Assembly: GCA_015832175.1 (NCBI GenBank)
Contig: WJXW01000003.1
Location: 2,046,001 to 2,110,000 of the forward strand
Source of the DNA: Paraphaeosphaeria minitans
Taxonomy: Eukaryota; Ascomycota; Dothideomycetes; Pleosporales; Didymosphaeriaceae
Length of the DNA: 64,000 nt
Reading direction: 5' to 3'
Shown: in pieces, positions 22,420-33,769 of the stretch
Position numbering within the stretch: position 1 is the first letter of the stretch
Layout: each line of letters starts with the position of its first letter
Made by a program: the position numbers and the translations under genes
The notes under the pieces: generated by a model
The model's database searches: none
Seen by the model: the letters and a program-made list of their open reading frames with translations, nothing else
What the model was told of the DNA's origin: nothing

Positions 22420-25056
22420 TTACCGGACGCCGAGGGGCGGGCGGGGTAGGCTACTCTGGCTGCTGTGCGCAGAGTTTTCCGAATCTAATTGGGTGCTACC
22501 GCTCCCAGCGCTGGCGCTTGCAGAACCTGTCAGACTGCGAACTTGCGGACGGGACTTGGGCGGGAAAAGGTTTTGGCTCACCCCAGCGTATTGCTCCACT
22601 TGTTGCGGTGCTACAGCGTTGCCGTGGCCGGGGGGGTGTCGGGGGACTGGTTGTCTCATACCTGGTGGCGACGGACGGCCGTGGGTTGGCATTCCGTTAG
22701 GTGGCATCCCGTTTGGAGCATAGCCGTTCGGGGGCGAAGGGCGTCCCATCGGTCTCGGGCCGGGGCTTAGTGGGTTGCCAGGAGACTGGCTTGTACGCCG
22801 GCTCATCGGGGGGTAGGCACCATAGCTGCCGCCCTGTTGGAGCTCATCGAGCCGGGCTGCCGTCAGGGAGTTTGTACGTGATTGAGCTCCCATCGCGCCC
22901 CTGTCAACATCGCCGTATCGATTAGACGAATATCCCATCAGCGGGTTGTTCAAAATTGAGTCGTGTAAGCCGGGAACATCAGCCATCATCCGTGCGCTGG
23001 TTCGGTTCTTGTTCAAACCAGGGCGAGCGAAGGGATTGCGAGATCGTCCTCCGCCTTGCGGCCCTGGACCCATACCGGCCATCTCAGGGTTTTTCCGAAT
23101 CTGACTCGCACTAGGAACTTTTCGGTTTCGCTTCGAGGTGACGCTCATCATGTCAAAGTTATCAGGGTCGATCATTGGGCCAGGTCCGCGAGAGGCCATC
23201 GGGTCGAAGTAGTCATCCTCGTCCTCGTCTTCATCGAAACCACCCATGTGGGACGGAGGTGGTGGCGGACCTCGACGCGGGCCGCGACGCATGTTCATCT
23301 CCTGCTCTCTCAACTGCAGCTCTTTCTGTCGCAACATAAGTTCTCTCTCGCGCAGCGCCAAGCCATTGGAGGAAGGAGGCCCGTTCGGGCCGTTTTCGTA
23401 CCCGACACCAGGACCGCCCTCGTCAGCCATGTTGTCGTAAAGCATCAAGTGACTGAATTCTTCCAAGTCGTTACCTTCGAAAGAGGGTCGTCGTTGGCCA
23501 TTGGGCATTCCGTTCATCTGCCTGGGCGGATAGCCATTGACTGGTCCAGAAGGAGGCCCTCTGCGCATCACTGGCGGCGGGCCAGTCATAGAAGGAGCTC
23601 GACTTCCAGGACGTGGGCCGCCCTTCATCGGGCCGTTGCCGTTCATCATGGCTCCTGGGGGTCCTCGAGGCAACGGTGCAGAAGAGAGTCTAGGAGGAGG
23701 CATACGCTGGTCTCCATTGGTAGGCGAAGGAGCAGGAGCTGTAGCGGGTCTCGTGCGGTTCACGATGTTGATGTGATGGAGGGTCGCGTACAGTGTCTCG
23801 ATACGAGGAACCGGAACCTGGCTCTCCTGTGCAAGTTTCAAAGGCGAGCCCAGGTAAGTCTCGATCTCCATGGGTCGCTTGGCCTCAAAATCCATGTACA
23901 TAGTGGCATTGGTACCACCTGTTTGAACCATTTGCTGGATCGTGGTTTCCCGATAGTCTGAGGGGAATGCGCAACCCTGTGCTTTGGCCAATGTGAGCAG
24001 TTCGTCGATGATGCCAGTGACGAGCGGGCGAACGCCGACTTTTTCGAGCAACTCGGCATGGTTGGGGGTCTCAAAGAGCACGCTTGTGGGATGGAAAGCG
24101 ATGGCGCTGTGTATCACTGTTAGCGAAGTGTCAATTTGTCAGATGGTCGGGCGTGTAACATACCCAATCATGCGCTCAAACTGCTGCTGGCGGATATTGG
24201 GCGACACTTTGCAATCGACCTGGCCTGAGCTCAGGGTCATAGCTAAGGCTTCGGCCATATCCGACTGGATCTGCGGCGGAATCAGGGGGTTCTTGTTGGC
24301 GGGACCGACCCAGATGTCAGTGGCACCCTTGTGCTCAAATTCGCTGGCTCCAATTTGAGAAATTTCTGCTCCCGACACCAGCGATAAGACTACGTTGGTC
24401 GGGAACCGTTGTTCCAGATACGATTCCACACCAAGGCTGTTTGTTGTGTTCATAAGGATACACGTGTGTTGGGGCGAGACGACGGATTCGATGATGTTTG
24501 CGATATCGTACACGTCGGGGAGTGCTTTTACGCAGAGCAGGACATAGTCGAATGGCTGTTTGGAAGAATGTGCAGCATCTTCGGGAGTTCGCACGACTGC
24601 GGTGCATTAGCATCGCCATGGAATGATTGCGACGAGAAGAAAACATACCTGCATATGGCTTGAAGCGCTCGTTGCCGTATAGGGCAGATCTAGGAGCAGA
24701 TTAGGAGTGATACTTACCGAAGGGGATCAGTGACGTACTTAAATGATATGCCGTACTGAGCCACGCTCTCAAAGCCAGACTTCCAGACGAGCGTGACGTC
24801 GCAGGCATTGGTTGCTTGCAGGCGCCAGGAGAGAAACGCCGAAACAGCATTACCGCCAACTAGGGAGCGAGTCAGCTGGGGTTCAGAAGGGAGCCGGGAC
24901 GAGCCGGTGTGCGGTATCGGGGTTCTGGGCGAGACGTCTTTGTTCCAAAATCGTCACGATCCGGACGAGGCGGCGTGGAGAGCGCATTGGGTAATGCACA
25001 GGCATGGGACCGGACGCACCTGAGAGAATCCGCAGGCGAGGGACAGCGGGCGCCAT
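22420..25056 (-). CDS. Ketopantoate-reductase-like protein with long disordered tail
   Basis: Exons 25056-25020, 24859-24739, 24689-24649, 24596-24164 and 24106-22420 give 772 aa. The first roughly 350 residues form an ApbA/PanE-type oxidoreductase: a Rossmann start (LSVGGNAVSAFLSWRLQ), the FDYVLLCVKALPDV block, and a C-terminal helical domain (FERMIGAIAFHPTS, MQGC-like AKAQGCAFPSDY). About 400 residues rich in Pro, Gly, Met, Asn and Arg follow, with a short charged coiled-coil-like segment (RERELMLRQKELQLREQEM) and an acidic patch (FDEDEDEDDYFDP). The glycine motif is GGNAVS rather than canonical GxGxxG, so NADPH binding may be altered. The first exon (MAPAVPRLRILS) is only 37 nt. A role in pantothenate synthesis is doubtful. 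Confidence 0.85.
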
Positions 25057-25380
25057 TACGAGAGGTGTATAGAGTCGGGTCGAGGGCGGAGGGAGCGGCG
25101 AGGGCGAGAGGCAGAAAGTTGGCGATGCCGCGCTTGACGTGTGCGAGCGGGCCGGGCGTCTGTTTGCGGGTATTATTGATTAAGATGGAGCGGCTGTAAC
25201 GAGCGTGCGGTGGTGTTCGAGTCCTCACTGGGGCGTCATGTGCATGGGATAAAGAGGGAACCGGGTCAGAGGGGCGGACGCCAGCGTTGTTCTGTGTTTC
25301 GCTCAGGAAGCAGGCTGTGGGAGAGCAACTGCGAGGCGCGAGGGTCGGGGGGCGGCCAAGAGGCAGGCGGGCGGGCGGAC

Positions 25381-25412
25381 AGGCAGGCAGGCAGGCAGGT
25401 AGGCAGGCAGGT
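25381..25412. repeat. (GGCA)n tetranucleotide repeat
   Basis: About eight units of AGGC/GGCA with one GGTA variant. Confidence 0.85.
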
Positions 25413-25553
25413 GCGGTCGGCACTACTCGGCTGCAACAATGGGGAAAGAGCGAAGGGCGGAAGGGCAGCAGGGAAGGCGGCCGGGGAGCGGAAGAGAAGT
25501 GTAAGGCACAAAGTCAGAATCAGACGGCACTGGTGGGATAGGGTCGAGAGCAG

Positions 25554-25600
25554 TAGGCCAGCAGGCCAGCAGGACAGCAGGGCAACAGGGCAACAGGGCA
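25554..25600. repeat. (GGCCAGCA)/(GGCAACA) short tandem repeat
   Basis: Successive 8-nt and 7-nt units: AGGCCAGC twice, AGGACAGC, then AGGGCAAC repeated twice. Confidence 0.75.
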
Positions 25601-25772
25601 CTGGCAGGCGGAGGGCGGCGGAGCGAGTGCAGCGCGAGCTTTGCTACGGGCAGCTTGTTATTATTACTATGAAAGCTTGATCGCAGCACGCACGCTAGCG
25701 GTGCCCTGTCTGGCTTTTATCGTCGCAGGAATACATATATCTCATTGGGGCGTCCAACGGCCGCTGCGTCAT

Positions 25773-25817
25773 TGCCAGTGCCAGTGCCAGTGCCAGTGCC
25801 AGTGCCAGTGCCAGTGC
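25773..25817. repeat. (TGCCAG)n hexanucleotide repeat
   Basis: About seven perfect TGCCAG units, followed by diverged CTCTTGTGCAGTG copies to about 25880. Confidence 0.9.
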
Positions 25818-26550
25818 TGCTCTCTTGTGCAGTGCTGGTCTCTTGTGCAGTGCAGCTCTGTTGTGCTCTCTTGTGCAGTGCATGCACATTTTGGACAGCG
25901 GACACGCGGCCGGCTGCCCTGGGAAGTGGGAAGGGCTCATCAGAGAGCGAACCCGCGTGCTGGGCCTTGGGCGTCGGAAACACTCAGGACCTGGGACCTT
26001 TGCATCTTGCATCTTGCATTGGAGAGCAACCCCAGGGCGTGCACCGCCGAGAGAGAAAAGCTGCGTGGCCCGTGGAGATGCTGAGATGCTCCAAACACGC
26101 TGCATCTAGAGCGCCGTCCCCCAACAGCGCCGACACCAGCCAATCGCCGCACCGCCAGCGCGCGCTCAAGCTCGCGCTTCACATCCTGACGGGGAGCCCT
26201 TCTGCCGTCGACGTCGCCGTGGCCCCGCCAAGCCCAGTCGAGCCAAGTGCTGGCGGGCGCCTTGCCACGAAACAATTCACCATACTATGATACTTGGCCA
26301 CCTGGTCTAGTGCTCCATCCGCAATGTCCGCTCCCTGCACCGCTCAACCGCAGCAAGGAAGCTGATCCTCGATGACCTCTCTCCCGACTCCCAGCATCGC
26401 CGCTTTGAAATGCTTCGCGCCTCGCTCGTGGCCGCACCACGGACATTTTTTGGCCCGGCTCGCCGCCCCCGTCCAGCCCCTCTGCATCTGCAATGTGCAA
26501 TGTGCATCAACTGCCGCGGGCCTTGCACGTCCATCGGCCTTGGAGCCGGC

Positions 26551-26626
26551 GCCATTGCACTCTGCTAACGTCGTCGTCCCGAGCCAGCGCCATTGCACTC
26601 TGCCAACGTCGTCGTCCCGAGCCAGC
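26551..26626. repeat. 38-bp direct tandem duplication
   Basis: Two 38-nt copies (26551-26588 and 26589-26626), each starting GCCATTGCACTCTGC, differ by one transition (T/C at unit position 16). Confidence 0.92.
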
Positions 26627-27600
26627 AGAGCCTTCCGCCCGGTTCTGCTGGCTAACGTCGGGTCCAACTAGGGCACGACAGAACCAAGGAAAGCATCGCG
26701 CCCGCCTTTTCCCTGACCGAGCCTTTCATCAAGCCTATCAAGCCCAACTAACCCCCTCTGCTAATATAGACGCCGATTGACAACACCACCCCTCCTCCCA
26801 TGGCCATTGCAGTGTAACGTCCTTCCGCCCCCATCCCTTTGGAAACCATCATCCGCATTCCATTCCGCCATCAGTCCAAAAGTCCATCAGTCCATCAGTG
26901 TTTCCCCGCGAGGAAAGCTTGCCAAGCCACGCACTCTTGCCGTTAGCGATCAATCCGTGCTGGGTACACGAATCCACTACCGACAAGCCGCACAAAGGCG
27001 TTTCAGCACCTGCACCGGTCCTCCCGAACAAATCTTCGTCCCAGCCACGCTGCGACCATCGTGATTGTGACGTTTCACACTTCTCAACATCTGCCCCACA
27101 CCGTCTTCTGTTCAAACGCAGACCATGGTCTTGTCTAACAAATCCAGAACCCGCGCCTCGCCACAAACCTCCAGCCATTCCCGTCGACCACGCGGATGCA
27201 GACCTCCGACGATTTAGTTGCCTATCAAGCCAACTGTGTCATGATTTTCGCTCGCCTTCGCTCACACGCCCCTCCCCTCGGATTGGGATGTGAGGCCTAG
27301 CCTTTCCCTGACTTTTGACAGCGGCTCCGGGACCACACAATCCCGATAGCTGGTGTGGTTCCCGATCCGGCTGCCTACATTTGCTGTACGAGTACGAGTA
27401 CGATTAGATGCACTCAGCTAGCATGCAGTCGCAGATCAACATTGCCTATACTGTACGGTGGCTTACAGTTGCCACTCCCCTCTGTTATGATGCTGTGAGC
27501 CTAGTTCGCCGAAGCAATATTGCTAGATCGACGATGCGTGCGCGCTCGGACGTTCAAGTGTTTCCACACTGCATTTCCACGTTCGCCATGCTTCAGCCTC

Positions 27601-27682
27601 CCGCGAAAACTCGCGAAAACTCGCGAAAACTCTATCTGGACACTCCCTCTCCGAGGCCCCTCTCCGAGGCCCCTCTCCGAGG
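27601..27682. repeat. Two adjacent short arrays: CGCGAAAACT x3 and TCTCCGAGGCCCC x2.7
   Basis: 27601-27631 has three perfect 10-nt units. 27648-27682 has nearly three 13-nt units. Confidence 0.88.
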
Positions 27683-28972
27683 GGGCGAACAGAACTAGAT
27701 ACCAGCAACGATACTTTTTCTAAAAGAGGCTCACTACTAACTGGCATTTAACGTTGGGTACTTCGCAAAGGCGCCCCTGCTGCCGCGTCACCCAGGAGAC
27801 AAACACAATTCGTTCCTGAACTGTTCTTCGAACGATGCAGCTCTAGTTGCGAATGTCGTGGGGTTTTCCAACGATGCGACGAATACGCCATCTGGAGCAA
27901 GTGCTACCAAGCGCGTATCATGGTTTCAACCATTTTCGCGATACCGTCACCACAATACTATAGCCGAGATAATGTCATCTCTCTTTGGGCCCTCCTATTC
28001 CTGTGGCGAGTGTCAATTTCGAGTCATCGATAGGTAAGCAAAAGGGGGTTTGCATCATGGCTGGCGATCACCATGCATTGAAAGATAGGCGGAAATTTAA
28101 AAATACCCATCCCGCAGAAAGGCACGCCAACCAGCAAATCAGACAAAAGCCAGCTTTCCCTACGAGGATCCAAGCGAAGCTTGCTTGCTTGCCTGGATCC
28201 TTGCCACGCCTTGCCCGTTCCTATCGTGGCGTTTTCTTTCACCGTCGGACCTTGCGACGGCCCGCTCAAATCGTTCGTGCCACTTTGGTACTGGGTGCCA
28301 AATCGCCTGCCCGTCCCCGTCCTCATGGCACAGGGCCAAATCGCCACTTCGAGTGCGGCTCAACATCATAATCCATCATAATCACGTATCATATCAGTCT
28401 CGCATATACAACAACTCGCCACTTCGCTACCACTCTATCCTCTCGAATAATGTCCACCGTTAATGGTTTCTCAATCCGAAACTCAATAGCTCTCACCACC
28501 CGACTTCTACATCGTTATTGGAGTCTCACCTCGCAACGCTCATCTCTCTTGTCGAATAAACCTCTTCGCGCCTGAGAACATCTCCGACTATAGCCTCAAT
28601 AGTACCACTGCTATACCTTAACACAGCCCATTAAGCTTACACCCTCATCTTCTCCGCCAACCTCCCCTCCACTCACGCCCACGCACCTTCCGATACAAGC
28701 ACCGATAGCGCCACCGCTTCGCCCTCGCCGCCGGATCTTCGCGGCCCCGGCCCAACGAGCACCCGCGCGACTACCTCATCCAGCACTGCGCGCCGCATGC
28801 AGAACCGAGATTCCCATCAGGCCCCGTGCATCCTCCGGCTATTGTCGTGAAGCGTGATGATGAGTGGCCGCACGGGCGTGCCCCGGTAAGCCGATCGCGC
28901 GATTGGGCGCAGCGCGAACCTGTAAAAATTGCCTGCTGGACTGACATGGGCAGAGTTGGTACATTCAAGTTT

Positions 28973-29022
28973 TTTGATTGTTTGTTTGATTGTTTGTTTG
29001 TTTGTTTGTTTGTTTGTTTGTT
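28973..29022. repeat. (TTTG)n microsatellite
   Basis: About eleven TTTG units with GATTG interruptions at the 5' end. Confidence 0.9.
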
Positions 29023-29474
29023 CTGCTTCGCGGTAAGCAAGGCGCGCTGGGGGCTGGGTAGCGGTGGGTGGGAGGCCGGTGTGCGTACCACGGTGTGAGT
29101 GAAGGTGGGTACTGGTTTCAAACCCCACGAGCGCGGGCGATAGTGCTGTATCATCGCTATGAGAAGGTACGCTTTTTCTCCTTGCCGGATACCGGGAAAT
29201 CAAGATGTCGCCAATCTGGAAGATTTGGAGCAGAGTATATTTACTTGCGGTCCACTGTGAGAGTAGGAGCGGTGAGGGACAACGAGTCTTGACACGCGTG
29301 TTCAAATCGTCATTCCTTTTATGGCTACAGTACATGAGCGCAAGCCCGACCTCCTGACGCCGAGCCTGCTTTTCAGAATAAACCTTCGAGTCAAGATTGC
29401 AAGTAACAGAATCCCATTGAACAAAACGCACACTGATCAAACTAACCATCTGGGTAGGTACGGAAAGGACGACT

Positions 29475-31310
29475 CTAATTGTCCATGTAGGTAGAAGCAT
29501 CGACACCCTCCGTAGGGAATTCGCTGTGTACATGTTAGTTGTGTGTCCTACCTAGAGCGGGCAGGGTTACTTACGGCAGCTCCACTTCGAAACGCTTCTC
29601 GATCTCCTTGAGCACGGTCTCATCGTCGGGGTTGCTGACGAACGAGATGCTGAGACCCTTGGTTCCGAAACGACCAGCACGACCGACACGGTGGAGGTAT
29701 GAGTCCGCCTTATCGGGCATGTCGTAGTTGATAGCGACGTTGATACGCTCAACGTCGATACCACGACCGAAGATATCAGTCGACACGCAGATACGAGTCT
29801 GGAAGTCCTTGAACTCCTTGTAGCGCTTGATGCGCTCCTCTTGGCCGATACCGGAGTGCACTGCAGTGCTAGGAAAGTTACATTCGCGGAGAAGCTTATC
29901 AAGCTCAGTGCAGCGTTGAGTGGACCGCACAAAGATGATGACTTGGTTGAACTCCAGCGTGTCGAGCAAATCGTTCAGCTTGCGGTTCTTCTCGCGCTCT
30001 TCCAACTTCATGTAGTACTGTTGAAGTCCGTGTAGGGTGAGCTTCTTCTCATTGTCGATGTAGATCTCGAGAGGGCTCTGCATGAACTTCTTACAGGTTA
30101 GCTTGATCTCCTCGGACAAGGTGGCCGAAAACATCATGACCTGCTTGTGAGCCGGGGTAGCACGGAAGATGGTCTGGACATCGTTGCGCATGTCTGGAGA
30201 AAGGTCAGGCGGCAATACGGATAGGTGGGTGGGTGTACTGACCGTTCTGGTCCAACATCTTGTCACACTCATCGAGAACGAAGTGCTTCAGGTTGGAAAG
30301 GCGTAACACCTTGTCGCGGACGAGGGCGTTGATACGTCCAGGGGTACCAACGATGATGTGCGGGTGTGTTTCCTTGTCTTTGAGGATGCGGATGTCCTCT
30401 TGAATCGGAGTTCCGCCGTAGAAGACACCGACCTTGATATCGGGCAAGAACTTGGCGAATCGGTTGTATTCGTTCTTGATCTGGTATGCCAACTCACGGG
30501 TATGGCACATAACTAGAACAGTTGCGACGCCAGCTTCGGGCTTCTCATCCAGTTGCTGGAGCGTGGCCAGCACGAAAACGGCGGTCTTTCCGAGACCGGA
30601 CTTAGCCTGGCAAAGGACATCATTTCCTAAAATGGCCTGGGGAATCGTGGTTTGTTGGACTGTATGGAGAAATAAATGTCAGAAGAGGTCTTTCAAAGCG
30701 TCGGAATGAAGCGATAGAAGCGTCCGTCCATGATGCAAACGCAAGTCGCGTCAGCGACAACCACATCCTCCTCTTGGCATGTCCTCCCAGCGCAGTAGCG
30801 TGTCCCTTCTTTTGTATGATACATCCAGTTCGCGCAATCTCTTGCATCCTTCGATACGGGCAATCAAGAAGGGACAGCGCTTGTGCCACACGAAGCCAGC
30901 GCAGTCGCTGTGAGCTTCACCGCCGCCGTGCAAGGTCGGTTTGAGACAAACATGGACCAATACCCCGCCAAGTTGCGTGTGCCCGAAAGTAATATATCGT
31001 TGAAACGGGTTCGCTTCGTTGCGGAAATGGACGGACGCTTCAGGTTGTATGGAAGGCTGAGGGGAAAATGATTAGACTAACCCTCGGAAGGATGTTCGAA
31101 GCCACAGTCCGTGATCGCTCGAATGAGCTCGTCCTTGAGAAGGAAATCGCGGAAACCGGTTGAGTGAATGCCGACGTAGCTGCCCTTTTTGTCGCCGGCT
31201 GCGTCATCTGCGGCCAGGCCCTTTGCCGCGCTTGCAGTGCCGTCGGCGGGTGCCTCAGTGGGCTGAATCTCCTCGTCGGAGTAGTCGATGAGATCTTCCT
31301 CGTGAGACAT
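29475..31310 (-). CDS. SUB2: DECD-box ATP-dependent RNA helicase Sub2/UAP56
   Basis: Exons 31310-31082, 30659-30243, 30193-29575 and 29523-29475 encode 437 aa, the usual Sub2 length. The acidic N-terminus ([14 protein letters not shown]) precedes the Q-motif ([19 protein letters not shown]), Walker [10 protein letters not shown] (95-103), DECD (206-209) rather than DEAD, which is diagnostic for Sub2/UAP56, then SAT in MFSATLSEE, and motifs V/VI ([18 protein letters not shown]). It ends with [10 protein letters not shown]. It acts in spliceosome assembly and TREX-coupled mRNA export in the nucleus. The first intron is 422 nt, while the other two are 49-51 nt. It lies divergent from RPR2, 369 bp apart. 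Confidence 0.96.
30660..31081 (-). other. Unusually long first intron of SUB2
   Basis: GTTAGT donor at 31081 and CATACAG acceptor ending at 30660 restore the Q-motif codon GTC. At 422 nt it is about eight times the typical intron of this window. Confidence 0.85.
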
Positions 31311-31679
31311 GATGGAGTGAGAATCGAAAGTGCTGGTGGATCTGGGAAGGCAGGAAGGGGCGAGTCGGATCTAGTTGCTCGCGCGTATAATCGCAAAGTT
31401 GCCTGAAGCACGCGGCTGTCGGTGTCGAAGCGCGCAAAGGAGAAGAATATTATACGAAGAGTGTCGAGACTCGATCGCAGGTCGAAGTGGGGTGGTGTAG
31501 AAGCAGTATGGGGTGCGGCGGAGGCTGAAGGTAAGAGGACGCAGGCGCGACGTCGATGCGAAAAAGCGGCCTGCGCTTTGCCAAGCCGCGCTAGCCCGGT
31601 CCGACGATAGCCATGGTTTGTCTCAGCCCTGCTGTCCACGCTGCTGTCTCAGCTACTGTAACTCCATGTTGCTTTCGAC
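31311..31679. promoter_or_regulatory. Shared divergent promoter region, SUB2 / RPR2
   Basis: 369 bp separate the two start codons, so both promoters and 5' UTRs must share it. No specific site was identified. Confidence 0.5.
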
Positions 31680-32222
31680 ATGGCCAAAGACAAACCGGCC
31701 AAGGCGAAAGGCGTGCCAAACAAGCATTTACATTCCCGGAGCACATTCCTGTACCAAGCAGCTACCTATCTGACTTTGCGAGCCGGCGCACCAGACCCCA
31801 ATCAAGCCCTGGATTCTGCAAAAAGCAGCGGTGCACCTCAAAGCCGCCACGGGCTAGCCTTGCAGCTGGTATCCGATTTGCAAAATGTCTCGCGAAAGGG
31901 ACAAGTGAGACTTTCGTCGGAGCTCAAGCGCACGATATGCAAAACGTGTAACACAGTTCTCATGCCCGGGCGCACAGCAACGCAGACTATTGAGAACGAG
32001 AGCAAAGGAGGCAAAAAGTCATGGGCCGACGTTTTGGTCATGAAGTGTATGCGTTGCGGCAGCAAGAAGCGTTTTCCCGTTGGAGCCAAGCGTCAAAAAA
32101 AGAAGTCTGAACGGCAACCTCCTCAAGCGCAAACGAGTTTATCAGAAAAGAGCGCAGAGGATCCGACATCAACTGTTTCGCCGATGCAGACGAGTACCGA
32201 TCAAGCTTCGACCCCGGGTTGA
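31680..32222 (+). CDS. RNase P/MRP subunit Rpr2/Rpp21 (Snm1 family)
   Basis: Single-exon 180-aa protein. A basic N-terminus (MAKDKPAKAKGVPNKHLHSR) leads to a two-helix segment with the FLYQAA start. A zinc ribbon follows, with CKTCNTVLMPG (Cys-x2-Cys) and CMRCGSKKRFP (Cys-x2-Cys). This is the Rpr2/Rpp21/Snm1 signature, so it should be a protein subunit of nuclear RNase P, which matures tRNA 5' ends, or of RNase MRP. Rpr2 and Snm1 cannot be told apart by eye. The last 45 residues are Ser/Thr/Gln-rich and probably disordered. Confidence 0.87.
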   Translation: MAKDKPAKAKGVPNKHLHSRSTFLYQAATYLTLRAGAPDPNQALDSAKSSGAPQSRHGLALQLVSDLQNVSRKGQVRLSSELKRTICKTCNTVLMPGRTATQTIENESKGGKKSWADVLVMKCMRCGSKKRFPVGAKRQKKKSERQPPQAQTSLSEKSAEDPTSTVSPMQTSTDQASTPG

Positions 32223-33769
32223 TCGGTGTGCCTGCCTTGCCCACCGTCACTAGCATCATCTAAGTTCATGGAAGACTCTGACGATGAAGGCGACGATGTC
32301 GTTTGTTTGCTCCGGCTCCTTCATCCAGTGTCTTTTCCGGTCTGCGCCGGTTACCCTCTAAATTCGATCACGGCGCCTACTGCAGTAAAGATTGTCGAAA
32401 GCTGGTAGCAGTTGTCTGTATCAACGAGTGCATCCTGCAGCAGCGATTCGTAAGCACAGTCATTTGGGAGCTCCGCGAGCTTGCTTATATCTGATTCGTG
32501 TCCAGGGTATACTGGTATGCTGGCTGCAGTCTGCGCCCCCGGTATTGAAGCAGTCGACCCGACTTCTAAGATCCTTCTGAAACCCTCTTCGAGAGCGCTG
32601 TAGCAACTGGACACTGATGCCTCCGTACCACCATCAAAGCCATCGCATCCTTTATGAATGGCATTCATGCGCTGAGACCTACGCATGCTCCCAGGCACCC
32701 ATTGAGCCCAGCTACGCCAGTGAACAGAGACCAGAGTGCAACCGCCGATCCCTGCGAAAACTCTCCAAGTACCTCGCCGTCCGATCTTTCACCATGTCTA
32801 TCAACTTCGCTCTCAATCGTTTTCGCTGTCAGCTGGATACCGTCGCGCAACCCCGAATTTCTGAGATCTTGGGATAAGCTCAGATTACGACGCGAGACTG
32901 TGTCGGACCAAGCCGAGCGCTTCTCATGGCAAGCTTGGTACCACCGCTGGCCAGCATATGGGAACACCCATTAAGCGCTTAGGTTCCGCGCCCATGAAGA
33001 AGAATGACGGTGTGTGAGTGCGCTACGCTATCGGTCGGGCCAACGATGTAGGGCGGAGGGTAGTCCATGGTGCAACTAGGAGATTCTTCTGGGCGAGGGA
33101 AATGAAAATACTCCAAGATAGACAATCCCAGAATGCTCGCTCTTCCATCTCTTCAATGTCAATCATTGGATGCGCTGACGTGCATCCCTAGGCAGCAGCC
33201 AAACAACTTATACAAGGAATCCGAATTTCCCCTGTACCCAACCAACAATTGGCACATTGATGCGTGCATACGAATCCTCCAATCAAATACAGCATGCCGA
33301 TTTCGACAAATTTTATAGAGCTCGGTGCTGGACATTTCGATGTCACAGCGCCGCCACGGTATCCCAATTTTGATACCGGTCAACAACGGAGACGAGGTGA
33401 GTTGATCGTATTTTTACAGGTATTGGCACAAACATTGCATTTGCATGAACTTGCAGGTGAACTGGATGAGACAAGGACACTGAGACAAGCAGACGTATGG
33501 TCTTTCATGCCTAGGTAAGTGTGCAAGCGCGCGAGCAACATCCATTTACTACTGTGCTGTGCACCAATGTCGCGGGGATGTGAAAGCGGGCTTAAAAAGG
33601 TGCACACTTACTTCACAATGTGGTCTCGTTCAATCGAGCAACTTCTGCCATGCTACGATCACAATAAAACTTTCATGTCTCACATTTTGCGTTAATACTG
33701 ACCCCGCCTTCGGGGAAATAAAAGGCACTCGAAATAGATCACCCAATAATTAACCCAACTGACAAATCA
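32223..33769. other. Intergenic region, possible unrecognised exons
   Basis: 1.5 kb. On the minus strand two neighbouring frames (32967-32665 and 32698-32351) look moderately protein-like but match nothing I know. On the plus strand 33294-33515 shows a possible spliced frame with GTGAGT and GTAAGT donors. None is strong enough to call. Confidence 0.35.

Larger units (their letters stand above)
25057..29474. other. 4.4-kb gene-free, repeat-rich region
   Basis: It lies between the 5' end of the ketopantoate-reductase-like gene and the 3' end of SUB2. I see no gene with a recognisable domain or splice chain. Several simple-sequence arrays and a 38-bp direct duplication lie here (separate entries). 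A short C/T-rich, promoter-like tract spans about 28380-28700. Confidence 0.55.

Noticed and set aside
23056..23961. 301-codon plus-strand frame, His/Arg-rich
   Set aside because: Antisense shadow of the low-complexity tail of the ketopantoate-reductase-like gene.
28700..28860. RRMQNR string resembling a bZIP basic region
   Set aside because: The match covers only six residues; no leucine zipper, splice donor or continuation was found.
28817..29533. 238-codon minus-strand frame downstream of SUB2
   Set aside because: It overlaps the last SUB2 exon and the TTTG microsatellite, with no recognisable domain.
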